This document shows, one piece after another, positions 42,934 to 51,049 of a stretch of 64,000 nt of DNA. The stretch's first letter is position 1. The number at the start of each line of letters is the position of its first letter. This stretch comes from Amycolatopsis vancoresmycina (GTDB taxonomy: Bacteria; Actinomycetota; Actinomycetes; Mycobacteriales; Pseudonocardiaceae): assembly GCF_000716785.1 (NCBI RefSeq), contig NZ_JNYY01000004.1, positions 396,052 to 460,051 of the forward strand, given 5' to 3'. A program made the translations under genes and the position numbers. The notes beneath the pieces are model-generated. The model had not been told where the DNA came from. It saw nothing but the letters and a program-made list of their open reading frames with translations, and ran no database searches.

Positions 42934-43916
42934 CCAGCACGGCTCTCGAGTCCGGGGCGGACGTTTCTTCGGAGGCGTCCGCCCCGGCGGTCCCGCTCGC
43001 CGCGCGCACCCGGGGCCTGCGCAAGGTGTACGGCAGCACGGTCGCGGTGGACCACGTCGACCTCGACATCCCGCAGGGCGCGGTGGTCGGGATGCTCGGG
43101 CCGAACGGCTCGGGCAAGACAACCACCATCCGGATGCTGCTCGGCCTGGTCCGGCCGACCGAGGGCGAGGTCGAGCTGCTCGGCCGCCCGATGCCGGACG
43201 CCGCCGCGCACGCGCTGCCGGACGTCGGCGCGCTGGTCGAGGGGCCGGGCTTCCACCCGTTCCTGTCCGGGCGCGACAACCTGCTGCGCTTCGCCGCGGC
43301 GGAACCGCGGCTGTCCTCGGCCGGCATCGCGTCCGCAGTGGACTCCGCGCTGGAGCGCGTCGGGCTGACCGGCGCCGCGCGACGGCGGTACAAGGGGTAC
43401 TCGCTCGGCATGAAGCAGCGGCTCGGGCTCGCTTCGGCGTTGCTGGTGCCGCGGAAGATGGTCGTGCTCGACGAGCCGACCAACGGCCTCGACCCTGCGG
43501 GTACCAGGGAGATCCGCAGGATCGTCGCCGAGTTGCACGCCGAGGGCGTCACCGTGCTGGTGTCGTCGCACCTGCTGGCCGAGGTCGAGGCGACCTGCAC
43601 GCACGTCGCCGTGCTGCAGAGCGGGAACGTCGTCGCGCAGGGCGAGCTGGCGGAGCTGCTGGAGTCCGGGAACGCGGCCCTGCTGGTCCGCACGCCGGAC
43701 ACGGAACAGGCGGTGGAAGTGCTGCGGGAGCACCGGATCGGCGCCCGGCTCACACCGGACGGCGTCCGGGCCGACCTCACCGCGGCGGAAGCGCCGCAGG
43801 TGCTGCAGGTCCTGGTGGGCGCGGGGGTCGCGGTCCACGAGGCGACGCGGGCCCGCACCGGCCTGGAAGACCTGTTCGCGCGGCTGACCGAATCCACCGG
43901 GGAGGGATCGGAATGA
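42930..43916 (+). CDS. ABC transporter ATP-binding protein (ABC-2 export type)
   Basis: 328 residues from GTG 42930 (overlap GTGA). Walker A Gly-Pro-Asn-Gly-Ser-Gly-Lys-Thr-Thr-Thr, signature Tyr-Ser-Leu-Gly-Met-Lys-Gln-Arg, Walker B Met-Val-Val-Leu-Asp-Glu-Pro-Thr-Asn-Gly-Leu-Asp-Pro, and the C-terminal extension of drug/lantibiotic-type exporters. It energises the permease encoded next (ATGA overlap). Substrate unknown. Linkage to a LolA-like protein and a sensor kinase suggests envelope or antimicrobial-compound export. Confidence 0.93.
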   Translation: MTSTALESGADVSSEASAPAVPLAARTRGLRKVYGSTVAVDHVDLDIPQGAVVGMLGPNGSGKTTTIRMLLGLVRPTEGEVELLGRPMPDAAAHALPDVGALVEGPGFHPFLSGRDNLLRFAAAEPRLSSAGIASAVDSALERVGLTGAARRRYKGYSLGMKQRLGLASALLVPRKMVVLDEPTNGLDPAGTREIRRIVAELHAEGVTVLVSSHLLAEVEATCTHVAVLQSGNVVAQGELAELLESGNAALLVRTPDTEQAVEVLREHRIGARLTPDGVRADLTAAEAPQVLQVLVGAGVAVHEATRARTGLEDLFARLTESTGEGSE

Positions 43917-44791
43917 CGGCGGTTCTCGAAGCACCGGCGGCCCGCACGGGCCACGACACGGTGCCACTGCCCCGGCTGCTCGCCGCGGAGCTGCGCTGGA
44001 TCTTCCGGCGGCCGCGGACGCTCGCCGTCCTGGGCCTGCTCGCGCTGATCCCGGTGGTGATCGGGATCGGCCTGACGCTGGTCAACGACCCGACGGACAA
44101 CGGCGGCGGCCCGGACAACGGCGGCGGGGCGCTGCTGGCGTCCGCGGTCAACAATGCGTTCGTGCTGCCCATCGCGGCGATCGTGATGTCATTGGCGCTG
44201 CTGCTGCCGCTGGCTTCGGCGATGGCGGGCGCGGACGCGATCGCGGGCGAAACCGCGCACGGCACGCTGCGCGGCTGGCTGATCGCCCCGGTCGGCCGGG
44301 GCCGGCTGCTGGCGGTGAAGGCGTTCGGCGTCGCGACCGTGTCGGTGGCCGCGGTGCTGGCGATGTGCGTGACGGGCGTGGTGACCGGGCTGATCATCAA
44401 CGGCACGGATTCGCTGTTCACGCTGTCGGGCACGACGCTGTCGCTCGGCGGCGCGCTGGCCCGGATCCTGCTGGTGGCGGGCTGGGTGGTGCTCCAGATG
44501 TGGGCGGTCGGCGCGGTGGCGCTGGCCATCTCCAGCTGGACCGAGCACCCGATGCTGGTGGTGGCGTCCGTGCTGGCGGCGGACATCGTGTTCACCATCC
44601 TCGGGTTCCTGACCTCGCTGAACTGGCTGCACCCGTTCCTGCTGACGCAGAACTGGTCGGTGGCGCCGGCGGAGGTGCTGCAGGACCCGATGGGCACGCA
44701 GCTGCTCGGCGAAGGAGCCCTGCGTGCCCTCTGCTACATCGTGATCGGCCTTTCGCTGGCGTACGCCCGGCTGTCCACTCGGGACGGTTGA
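43913..44791 (+). CDS. ABC transporter permease (ABC-2 type)
   Basis: 292 residues; ATG 43913 inside the stop of the ATPase gene (ATGA). A cytoplasmic N-terminus is followed by six hydrophobic helices, with Ala-Gly-Glu-Thr-Ala-His-Gly-Thr-Leu-Arg-Gly-Trp-Leu between helices 2 and 3, the conserved coupling segment of ABC-2 permeases. It completes the LolA-like/ATPase/permease operon. The next gene is convergent, 2 bp away. Confidence 0.9.
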   Translation: MTAVLEAPAARTGHDTVPLPRLLAAELRWIFRRPRTLAVLGLLALIPVVIGIGLTLVNDPTDNGGGPDNGGGALLASAVNNAFVLPIAAIVMSLALLLPLASAMAGADAIAGETAHGTLRGWLIAPVGRGRLLAVKAFGVATVSVAAVLAMCVTGVVTGLIINGTDSLFTLSGTTLSLGGALARILLVAGWVVLQMWAVGAVALAISSWTEHPMLVVASVLAADIVFTILGFLTSLNWLHPFLLTQNWSVAPAEVLQDPMGTQLLGEGALRALCYIVIGLSLAYARLSTRDG

Positions 44792-44793
44792 GG

Positions 44794-45309
44794 TCAGCGG
44801 TTCCCGTCGGCGGGTGCGATGTCACGGACACTGCGCACCCGCCGGTCGGCGACGGCCTCCTGGAACAGGGACAACGCCTGCCTCGCGGCGACGTTGAACA
44901 GCCCCATGGTCGTGTCCCGCTCGCCGAGCACGACCAGCAGGATGCCTTCCTTCGTGGTGAACACGCCGACGTGGCCGTACGCGCCTTCGAAGATGGCCGC
45001 CCGCGGGGCACCGACGCCGGCCCGGCCGGTGAACTGGACGGCCAGGCCCACCGCGGAGGCCGCCATCGCGGCGACGCTGTCGTCCTCGATGTCACGGGTG
45101 TCGCTGCACAGCAGCAGCCCGTCCCGGCTGGCCGCCAGCAGTCCCTTGACGTTCTTCCAGTCGATCCGGCCGCGGATGTCCCGCAGCGCCGCGCTCGTCC
45201 TGGCCGCGTCCTCGGGAGAAACCGCCGACGCCACCCTCCGCGCGTCCGGCACCACCGGCGTGCTCCCGCGTTTGGGCAGCGCGGCGCGTTCCGCGTGAGC
45301 TTCGCTCAT
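44794..45309 (-). CDS. Roadblock/LC7-domain protein
   Basis: 171 residues; ATG 45309 overlaps the stop of the preceding gene (ATGA). After a variable 45-residue N-terminus comes a roadblock fold: Asp-Trp-Lys-Asn-Val-Lys-Gly-Leu-Leu-Ala-Ala-Ser-Arg-Asp-Gly-Leu-Leu-Leu, then a Gly-Leu-Ala-Val-Gln-Phe helix and Gly-Ile-Leu-Leu-Val-Val-Leu-Gly-Glu-Arg strand. Roadblock proteins are GTPase-activating or scaffolding partners of small Ras-like GTPases (as in Streptomyces conservons). No GTPase or DUF742 gene is adjacent here. Confidence 0.75.
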   Translation of the reverse strand: MSEAHAERAALPKRGSTPVVPDARRVASAVSPEDAARTSAALRDIRGRIDWKNVKGLLAASRDGLLLCSDTRDIEDDSVAAMAASAVGLAVQFTGRAGVGAPRAAIFEGAYGHVGVFTTKEGILLVVLGERDTTMGLFNVAARQALSLFQEAVADRRVRSVRDIAPADGNR

Positions 45310-45680
45310 ACGACCAGATCGGCTTCGATGCGCTTGAGCTGGAGCCGCGCCATGGCCAGGTTCGCCCGTTCGCGGTCCAGCACCAGGTACAGGAACAGCG
45401 TCGAAGTGTCCCGCTTGGACGGTTCCATCAGCCGGATCAGGTGGTACTGGCGGCGCAGGGTGATCAGGATGTCCTCGATGTCGTCGTTGAGCTGCAGCGC
45501 GGCCATCACGCGCAGCTTCGAGCGCACGACCTCCGTGTTGCCCGCCGCCGCGACGTCCAGGTCCAGCCACTCACCGCCGCCCAGCGACCCCAGCGACATC
45601 CCGCTGTCGTAGTCGACCACCGCGGCCCCGACGGCGCCGGTGATGGTCATCGCTTCTTTCAACGCCGTGTCGATGTTCAT
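45306..45680 (-). CDS. Roadblock-like small protein paired with the LC7 gene
   Basis: 124 residues; ATG 45680 with GAGGAG about 9 nt upstream. Begins Met-Asn-Ile-Asp-Thr-Ala-Leu-Lys-Glu-Ala-Met and has Gly-Ala-Val-Gly-Ala-Ala-Val-Val-Asp-Tyr-Asp-Ser-Gly-Met-Ser-Leu-Gly, then Asp-Asp-Ile-Glu-Asp-Ile-Leu-Ile-Thr-Leu and a C-terminal long helix. This is a roadblock/longin-like layout of the kind found in actinomycete signalling proteins. It is translationally coupled to the second roadblock protein, so the two may form a heterodimer. Function unknown. Confidence 0.7.
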   Translation of the reverse strand: MNIDTALKEAMTITGAVGAAVVDYDSGMSLGSLGGGEWLDLDVAAAGNTEVVRSKLRVMAALQLNDDIEDILITLRRQYHLIRLMEPSKRDTSTLFLYLVLDRERANLAMARLQLKRIEADLVV

Positions 45681-45766
45681 CCAGAGGGCTCCTCGTTGAT
45701 CAGCGTTCGGCCACTCTAGGCCGCGATCAGGAGGAGAACAGGCCCCGTTCGGAGTAATAAGCGCTT

Positions 45767-46774
45767 TCAGCCGACCAGCGCGACACCGTCCGCATCGAAC
45801 ACCAGCCGGACCGCGTCCCCGGCCCGCAGGTCCGCCGTGGCCGGGGCCACCGCGTCCACAGTGGAGTTTTCCAGCCGGACCACGAGCCGCACGTGCGCCC
45901 GCCGGTGCACCGCCGCCACCACCTCGCCGGGAACGCCTTCGGCGGCCGCCCGGAGCGCGTGGGGCCGCAGCCCGAGCCGCACCGGGCCGTCGCCGGCGTC
46001 CGGCAGGGCGAGCTCGCCCAGCGCGGTGCGGACCCGCCCGCCCGCGGCCACGCCGTCGGCGAACGTCGTCACGCCGAGGAAGCGCGCCACGTCGTCGTCC
46101 GCCGGGTTGCGCCACACCCGCCGGACCGCACCCTCCTGGCGGACCTCGCCGGTGTCGAGCACCGCGACCCGGTCCGCGAGGGTGAACGCCTCCTCCTGGT
46201 CGTGGGTGACCAGCAGGGTGGTGATCTTGCTGCGGCGCAACAGGTCGGCCAGGTCGATGGCCAGCTGCTCGCGCAACCCGGCGTCCAACCCGGACAGTGG
46301 CTCGTCGAGCAGCAGCAACCGCGGCTCCGGCGCCAGCGCCCTGGCCAGCGCCACCCGCTGCGCCTGGCCGCCGGACAGCTCGGTGACCCGCCGCCGCTCG
46401 AAGCCGGACAGGCCGACCAGCGCCAGCAGCTCCGCGACCCGCGGCGCCCACTCGCTGCGCGGAACGCCGTGCATCCGCAGGCCGAACGCGATGTTCGCGG
46501 CGACGTCGCGGTGGGCGAACAACTGACCGTCCTGGAACACCAGCCCGAACCCACGCCGGTGCACCGGCACCGCGCCGAGGTCCTCGCCGTCCCAGCTCAC
46601 CGAACCGCGCGCCGACGGCTCCAGCCCGGTGATCGCGCGCAGCAGCGTCGACTTGCCCGAGCCCGACGGGCCGAGCAGCGCCAGCACCTCGCCGTCGGCG
46701 ATGTCCAGCCGGACGTCGCGCACCGCCGCGAACGATCCGTAGTGGACGGTCAGGTCCCGCACCGACAGCGCCAT
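45767..46774 (-). CDS. thiQ: Thiamine ABC transporter ATP-binding protein
   Basis: 335 residues from ATG 46774, overlapping the permease stop by one base (TGATG). ABC motifs: Gly-Pro-Ser-Gly-Ser-Gly-Lys-Ser-Thr-Leu, Leu-Ser-Gly-Gly-Gln-Ala-Gln-Arg, Leu-Leu-Leu-Leu-Asp-Glu-Pro-Leu-Ser. A C-terminal TOBE-like domain follows from about 250. The sequence alone would allow Fe(III), sulfate or thiamine uptake. The TPP riboswitch ahead of the operon decides for thiamine (or its phosphates). Third gene of thiB-thiP-thiQ. Confidence 0.88.
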   Translation of the reverse strand: MALSVRDLTVHYGSFAAVRDVRLDIADGEVLALLGPSGSGKSTLLRAITGLEPSARGSVSWDGEDLGAVPVHRRGFGLVFQDGQLFAHRDVAANIAFGLRMHGVPRSEWAPRVAELLALVGLSGFERRRVTELSGGQAQRVALARALAPEPRLLLLDEPLSGLDAGLREQLAIDLADLLRRSKITTLLVTHDQEEAFTLADRVAVLDTGEVRQEGAVRRVWRNPADDDVARFLGVTTFADGVAAGGRVRTALGELALPDAGDGPVRLGLRPHALRAAAEGVPGEVVAAVHRRAHVRLVVRLENSTVDAVAPATADLRAGDAVRLVFDADGVALVG

Positions 46775-48402
46775 CAGAACTCCCCCACCCCGCCGCGGGC
46801 GGCCCCGAGCCGGTCGATCAGCGCGACGGCCAGCACCGTCACGAGCATCAGCAGCGCACAGGCCGCGTACGCCATCTGGTTGTTCAGTTCCCCGGGACGC
46901 GCCATCAGCGTCGCGACGGCGACCGGCAGCGTCGGCGCCGACGGCCGGGCGAGGAAACTGGTCGCACCGAACTCGCCGAGCGCCACGACGAACCCGAACC
47001 CGGCCGCGGCGACCAGCGGCCGCAGGGTGAGCGGGAGGTCGATCTCGCGCCAGACGCGCAGCGGGCTCGCGCCGAGCGTCGACGCGGCCTGCCGCAGCCG
47101 GACGTCGACCGAGCGCAGCACCGGCAGCACCATCCGGACGACCAGCGGGATGATCACCAGCGCCTGGGCCAGCGGCACCAGGTACGGCGACGTCCGGAGG
47201 TCGCCGGGCAGCGCGTCGAGCGTGACGAGGTAGCCGAACCCGACGGTGACCGCGGAGACTCCGAGCGGCAGCATCAGCACGGCGTCCATCGTCTCGCCCA
47301 GCCCGCGCGCGGCTCTGGCCGGCGAGCGCCGCAGGGCCACGAGGACGACGGACGCGAGCACGCCGACGACCATCGCGAGCAGCGTCGCGTCGATCGCCAC
47401 CTTTAGCGAGTTCAGCGCGGCGTCCCAACCGGACACCTGCAGCGCGCCCTTCTCGCCGGTGCCGGTCAGGGCCCGGTACCCGGCGAAGCTCCATCCGTCC
47501 TCTGTGGACAGCGATTCGGCGAGCAGCGCGACGATCGGCGTCACGAGCAGAGCCAGCACGACACCCGCGACACCGACGACCCACCACTCGCCGCCCTGCG
47601 GCCGCCGGGCCCGGATCGAGCCGATGCGGGCCGCGCTTTCCTTGCGCCGCCGGGCAAGCCCGCCGAGCACCAGCGCGGCGACCACGGCCGCGAACTGGAT
47701 CAGCGAAAGCGCGGCCGCCCCCGAGAGGTCGAGGAGGTCCACCGTCCGCAGGTAGATTTCGGTTTCCAGGGTCCGGTACCGGGCGCCGCCGAGGATCAGC
47801 ACGACGCCGAAACTGGTGGCGCAGAACAGGAACACCACGGCCGCGGCGGACGCGATGGCGGGCGCCAGCGCGGGCAGCGTCACCGACCGGAAGGCCCGCC
47901 ACGGCGAGGCACCGAGCGCACGGGCGGCGTCGGTCGTCCGCGCGTCCAGCCGAGCCCACAGCCCGGCCACGGTCCGCGCGACGACGGCGACGTTGAAGAA
48001 GGCGTTGGCGAGCACGATCGGCAGCACACCGCCGTCCGGCCACAGCGCGCGGAACGCCAAGCCGACCACCACCGTCGGCAGCACGAACGGCACGAGCACC
48101 AGCGTCCGCACCAGGCCGACGCCGGGCAGCCGGACGCGCGCCAGCAGGAACGCCACCGGCAGCCCGGCCACCACCGCGACGGCCGTCGACGCGGCCGCGC
48201 TGCCGACGGTGAACCCGGCCAGCTGCCAGGTCCGCGGATCGCCGAGGACTTCGCCGAGGCCGCCCGCGGCGAACCCGCGGCCGACGATCGCGACGACCGG
48301 CCAGGCGAAGAAGACCACCAGGAACCCGATCGGGGCCAGGCCGAGCAGCGCCAGGCCGAGTCCGCGGGCGGTCCGCGGTGGCGCAGTGGCTTTCGTCGTC
48401 AC
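46774..48402 (-). CDS. thiP: Thiamine ABC transporter permease (fused double permease)
   Basis: 542 residues from GTG 48402, which overlaps the thiB stop (GTGA); ATG 48420 would add six residues with a 22-nt overlap, and neither has a clear ribosome site. About 12 helices. The two halves each carry an EAA loop: Asp-Ala-Ala-Arg-Ala-Leu-Gly-Ala-Ser-Pro-Trp-Arg-Ala-Phe and Arg-Gln-Ala-Ala-Ser-Thr-Leu-Gly-Ala-Ser-Pro-Leu-Arg-Val-Trp. This is the ThiP/FbpB architecture of duplicated permease domains. Confidence 0.88.
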   Translation of the reverse strand: MTTKATAPPRTARGLGLALLGLAPIGFLVVFFAWPVVAIVGRGFAAGGLGEVLGDPRTWQLAGFTVGSAAASTAVAVVAGLPVAFLLARVRLPGVGLVRTLVLVPFVLPTVVVGLAFRALWPDGGVLPIVLANAFFNVAVVARTVAGLWARLDARTTDAARALGASPWRAFRSVTLPALAPAIASAAAVVFLFCATSFGVVLILGGARYRTLETEIYLRTVDLLDLSGAAALSLIQFAAVVAALVLGGLARRRKESAARIGSIRARRPQGGEWWVVGVAGVVLALLVTPIVALLAESLSTEDGWSFAGYRALTGTGEKGALQVSGWDAALNSLKVAIDATLLAMVVGVLASVVLVALRRSPARAARGLGETMDAVLMLPLGVSAVTVGFGYLVTLDALPGDLRTSPYLVPLAQALVIIPLVVRMVLPVLRSVDVRLRQAASTLGASPLRVWREIDLPLTLRPLVAAAGFGFVVALGEFGATSFLARPSAPTLPVAVATLMARPGELNNQMAYAACALLMLVTVLAVALIDRLGAARGGVGEF

Positions 48403-49439
48403 TGCAGGAGCGTGCGCCATTCGCCGATCCACTTCTCGCGGCCCGCCTGCACCTGGTCCGCGGGCAGCGTCTGCGGCTTCTGCGGCAGCGGCGCGGCCTG
48501 CGCCCAGCCCCCGGGCAGGTCGACGCCCTGGCGGGCCGGGTAGACGTACATGTTCGCGGCGACCGTCGCCTGGAACTGCTGGGAGAGCAGGAAGTCGACG
48601 ACCTTGTGCGCGTTGTCGGACTGCTTGCCGTTCGCCAGCACACCGGCGTACTCGACCTGCCGGTAGCAGGTGTCGAGCAGCGCCTTGGTGCGCGGCTTCC
48701 CGTCGTCGCCGACCTCGGCGGCGGGCGACGACGCGTACGAGACGACGATCGGCCGCGGCCCCTTGCCGGTCGAGCCGGAGAACTGCTTGGTGTAGGCCTC
48801 TTCCCAGCCGCTGACCACCTTGACGCCGTTGGCCTTCAGCTTCGTCCAGTAGTCCTTCCAGCCGGCCTCGCCGTACTTGGCGATGGTGCCGAGGAGGAAC
48901 GCCAGGCCGGGCGACGCCGTCGCGGGGTCCTCCGCGACCAGGAGGTCCTTGTACTTCGGGTCGGCCAGGTCGTCGTAGGTCGACGGCGCCGGGATCCCCT
49001 TGGCGGTGAAGTAGTTCACGTCGACGTTGACGCAGACGTCGCCGACGTCGACCGCGGACAGCCGGTGTTCCGGGTCGACGGCGTAGCGCTGCGGCCCGCG
49101 GTCGGCCTCCGGGCTGGTGTACGGCTCGAAAACGCCCTCGCTGAGCGCGCGCGAAGCGAAGGTGGAGTCGACGCCGTACGCGACGTCGCCGATCGGGTTG
49201 GCCTTCGTCAGCACGAGCTTGTTGGTCAGCGATCCGGCGTCACCCTGCTTGAGCACGGAGATCTTGATGCCCGACTGCTTCTGGAAGGCGTCGAGCACGT
49301 CCGGCGGCGCCGAGAAGGAGTCGTGCGTCACGAGGGTGACGGTGGGCGTCTGCTGCGTGCCACCGGATCCGTCCGACAGCGAGCACCCAGCGGCGACCAC
49401 GCCGACGACGGCGATGGCCGTCGCAGCCCTGCGTTTCAT
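48399..49439 (-). CDS. thiB: Thiamine ABC transporter substrate-binding lipoprotein
   Basis: 346 residues; ATG 49439 with AGGAGGG about 3-5 nt upstream. Lipoprotein signal (Met-Lys-Arg-Arg, hydrophobic run, Val-Ala-Ala-Gly-Cys). The body matches the ThiB/TbpA periplasmic-binding family: Thr-Leu-Val-Thr-His-Asp-Ser-Phe, Gly-Asp-Val-Ala-Tyr-Gly-Val-Asp, Val-Ser-Tyr-Ala-Ser-Ser-Pro-Ala-Ala-Glu and Cys-Tyr-Arg-Gln-Val-Glu-Tyr. It binds thiamine, TMP or TPP outside the membrane. First gene behind the TPP riboswitch. Confidence 0.93.
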   Translation of the reverse strand: MKRRAATAIAVVGVVAAGCSLSDGSGGTQQTPTVTLVTHDSFSAPPDVLDAFQKQSGIKISVLKQGDAGSLTNKLVLTKANPIGDVAYGVDSTFASRALSEGVFEPYTSPEADRGPQRYAVDPEHRLSAVDVGDVCVNVDVNYFTAKGIPAPSTYDDLADPKYKDLLVAEDPATASPGLAFLLGTIAKYGEAGWKDYWTKLKANGVKVVSGWEEAYTKQFSGSTGKGPRPIVVSYASSPAAEVGDDGKPRTKALLDTCYRQVEYAGVLANGKQSDNAHKVVDFLLSQQFQATVAANMYVYPARQGVDLPGGWAQAAPLPQKPQTLPADQVQAGREKWIGEWRTLLQ

Positions 49440-49477
49440 CTACCCTCCTGCACTTCGCCGGACGAGGAGGGGGAAGC

Positions 49478-49561
49478 CCTCCCTTCGCCGGCATGATCCG
49501 GTCAGGTGCGAACGGTCGCGGATACCCGCCTCTCAGCCCGGCACCCGCCGGACTCCCGTGG
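49478..49561 (-). promoter_or_regulatory. TPP riboswitch upstream of thiBPQ
   Basis: On the minus strand: CACGGGAGTCC, the conserved GGCTGAGAGG loop, CACCTGACCGGATCATGCCGG, and closing GCGAAGGGAGG, the order and spacing of a THI-box aptamer. Downstream, a pyrimidine run (49464-49473, minus CCCCCTCCTC) can pair either with the aptamer's closing GGGAGG or with the thiB ribosome site (minus AGGAGGG, 49443-49449). TPP binding would then favour sequestering that site, so control is probably translational. Confidence 0.9.
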
Positions 49562-49601
49562 CAACCGTGCAGCGTAGTCCAGGACGCAGGACGATGGAGA
49601 C

Positions 49602-49877
49602 ATGACGGAAATCTTGAGCGACTCCGAGGCCGACGGACGGTTGCGCACGGGCTGGACGCGGTCCGGCGCGGTGATCTCCCGCGAGGTGGAACTGGCGAGC
49701 TTCCCCGAGGCGATCGAGGCGGTGAACCGGGTGGCGGAGCTCGCGGAGGCCGCCGACCACCACCCGGACATCGACATCCGCTGGCGAACGCTGACGTTCC
49801 GGCTCTCGACGCACTCGGCGGGCGGGCTGACGGCGAAGGACTTCGACCTGGCGGCGCAGATCGATTCGGTGCTGTGA
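49602..49877 (+). CDS. 4a-hydroxytetrahydrobiopterin dehydratase (pterin carbinolamine dehydratase)
   Basis: 91 residues; ATG 49602 with GGAG upstream. The PCD signature is visible: Ala-Glu-Ala-Ala-Asp-His-His-Pro-Asp-Ile-Asp-Ile-Arg-Trp, then Leu-Ser-Thr-His-Ser-Ala-Gly-Gly-Leu-Thr-Ala-Lys-Asp (catalytic His pair and downstream His). It dehydrates the 4a-carbinolamine formed by pterin-dependent hydroxylases. In bacteria lacking such hydroxylases it may serve folate/molybdopterin or regulatory roles. Divergent from thiB. Confidence 0.92.
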   Translation: MTEILSDSEADGRLRTGWTRSGAVISREVELASFPEAIEAVNRVAELAEAADHHPDIDIRWRTLTFRLSTHSAGGLTAKDFDLAAQIDSVL

Positions 49878-49952
49878 TCTCGGCTACGCTGAGTGCACCA
49901 TAGCGCCGTTTCGACGTCTCTCGGTTACCGGAACCTTCGGGAGGGAGACGAG

Positions 49953-50060
49953 ATGACTCAGGCAATCGTGGTCGGCACGGCAGCATTCGCAACGATGGTG
50001 GCGGCGGCCGGCGGGGTGCTCTGGTTCACCGCCCGCAACCGCCGTCACCTGGACGGCTGA
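49953..50060 (+). CDS. Tiny single-span membrane protein
   Basis: 35 residues starting Met-Thr-Gln-Ala-Ile-Val-Val, with a hydrophobic helix (about 5-26) and a basic tail (Arg-Asn-Arg-Arg-His). A strong ribosome site (GGGAGGGAGA, 49940-49949) and a TACGCT -10 box (49885-49890) support expression. No homology recognised. A second tiny membrane gene follows about 80 bp downstream. Confidence 0.6.
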   Translation: MTQAIVVGTAAFATMVAAAGGVLWFTARNRRHLDG

Positions 50061-50143
50061 GAGTTCGATCACAGCGGCTAACGCGGGGCATGATCAGCGC
50101 GCTGATCCTGCGGAAGTATCGGTTCGCCCGTAGGGAAACGCCC

Positions 50144-50242
50144 ATGAACACCGCCCCCACCACCGCCCAGCGCGCCTGGATCAACGCCCTCGCCCCCGCG
50201 GTGGTGCTGATCGCGATCGCCCTGCTGGGCCTGCTCGGCTAG
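50144..50242 (+). CDS. Second tiny single-span membrane protein
   Basis: 32 residues: a short polar N-terminus (Asn-Thr-Ala-Pro-Thr-Thr-Ala-Gln-Arg-Ala-Trp) then a Leu/Ala/Ile-rich helix ending Leu-Leu-Gly-Leu-Leu-Gly. AGGGA lies 9 nt upstream. It is convergent with the third gene of the HEPN/MNT cassette, 4 bp away. Function unknown; small hydrophobic peptides next to toxin-like genes deserve attention. Confidence 0.5.
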   Translation: MNTAPTTAQRAWINALAPAVVLIAIALLGLLG

Positions 50243-50246
50243 GTCG

Positions 50247-50579
50247 CTACAAGACGATCTTCCCGGCCGGCGGGAACTCGGCCGGGGGTTCGTCGGCCGT
50301 GGTCCAGTACTCGAGACACGACAACCGGCCGTCGTCGACGAACACGATAAGACCGCCGCCGGGTGCGTCGGCTTCGATCGCCACCGAGTTCTTGAGCGGC
50401 GCTGACGGTGTTGTTTCGTCCACCTCGAGGTCGATCGTGGGGCAGCCGCAGCCACAGCGGCTGGTCACCCGGGCCGTCGGCGCCTGCGCCCGCAGCTCCG
50501 CGGCGCCGGGGAAGTCCGCCGCGAGCAGCGTGTCCAGGGTCGTCCGCTCGTTCGGCGTGAGCGGGCGGGTGCCGGCCAC
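50247..50579 (-). CDS. Conserved hypothetical protein, third gene of the HEPN/MNT cassette
   Basis: 110 residues from GTG 50579, 2 nt after the HEPN stop. It contains Thr-Pro-Asn-Glu-Arg-Thr-Thr-Leu-Asp, Phe-Pro-Gly-Ala-Ala-Glu-Leu-Arg-Ala-Gln, and a Ser-Arg-Cys-Gly-Cys-Gly-Cys-Pro-Thr-Ile-Asp-Leu-Glu motif whose three closely spaced cysteines could bind metal. The C-terminus is a beta-hairpin-like Gly-Gly-Leu-Ile-Val-Phe-Val-Asp-Asp. I believe related stand-alone proteins exist in Streptomyces. No function known. Confidence 0.65.
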   Translation of the reverse strand: MAGTRPLTPNERTTLDTLLAADFPGAAELRAQAPTARVTSRCGCGCPTIDLEVDETTPSAPLKNSVAIEADAPGGGLIVFVDDGRLSCLEYWTTADEPPAEFPPAGKIVL

Positions 50580-50581
50580 GA

Positions 50582-51049
50582 TCAGTACCGGGGCATGTTC
50601 GGGATGGCCTTCTCGGCCACCTCGATGAGCGCGAGCACCTTCGGCACGTCGGCCGCCACGTCCTCGGCGGTCATCGCCGGCGTCTCCGAAGATCGGTACG
50701 CGATTTCGTTGCGCCGGGCCCGCATCCGGTTGAAGGGCCGCAGGAGCGAGCCCAGCGGGGGATCCAGCTGGGCGAGGACCGCCTCGTAGACGGTCACGTG
50801 CCCGCCCCGGCTCGTCACCCGCAGGCCCTGGTTCTGCAGGACCGCCGCCAACGCCCGGCGCGCGCTGTCGTAGGCCAGCGTGTACGCGCCTTCGGGGTCG
50901 GTGTCCTGCAGCTGCCGCGCGGAAGCGAGGTGGGTGCGGGCTCGGACCAGCTCGGCCTCGGCCGCCTCCCGCGACGCCGGGACGTGCTCGATGGCACCGC
51001 GGGCGATGAAGGCGTCGATCCGGTCCCGCCCTTGGTTCCACTGGGGCAT
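50582..51049 (-). CDS. HEPN-domain protein (SAV_6107-like), putative toxin of the cassette
   Basis: 155 residues; ATG 51049 overlaps the upstream gene's stop by one base (TGATG), AGGAGG about 3-8 nt before. All-helical, with Ala-Tyr-Asp-Ser-Ala-Arg-Arg-Ala-Leu-Ala-Ala-Val-Leu-Gln and a C-terminal Arg-Arg-Asn-Glu-Ile-Ala-Tyr. The HEPN RNase motif is Arg-x4-6-His; here Tyr takes the His position, which also occurs in some family members. HEPN proteins paired with MNT nucleotidyltransferases act as type VII toxin-antitoxin or abortive-infection RNases. Whether this one cleaves RNA is uncertain. Confidence 0.8.
   Translation of the reverse strand: MPQWNQGRDRIDAFIARGAIEHVPASREAAEAELVRARTHLASARQLQDTDPEGAYTLAYDSARRALAAVLQNQGLRVTSRGGHVTVYEAVLAQLDPPLGSLLRPFNRMRARRNEIAYRSSETPAMTAEDVAADVPKVLALIEVAEKAIPNMPRY

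Noticed and set aside
45767..48643. 958-codon frame joining the thiQ gene to upstream sequence
   Set aside because: The upstream part is an antisense-like frame over thiP; the ATPase clearly starts at ATG 46774 coupled to the permease stop.
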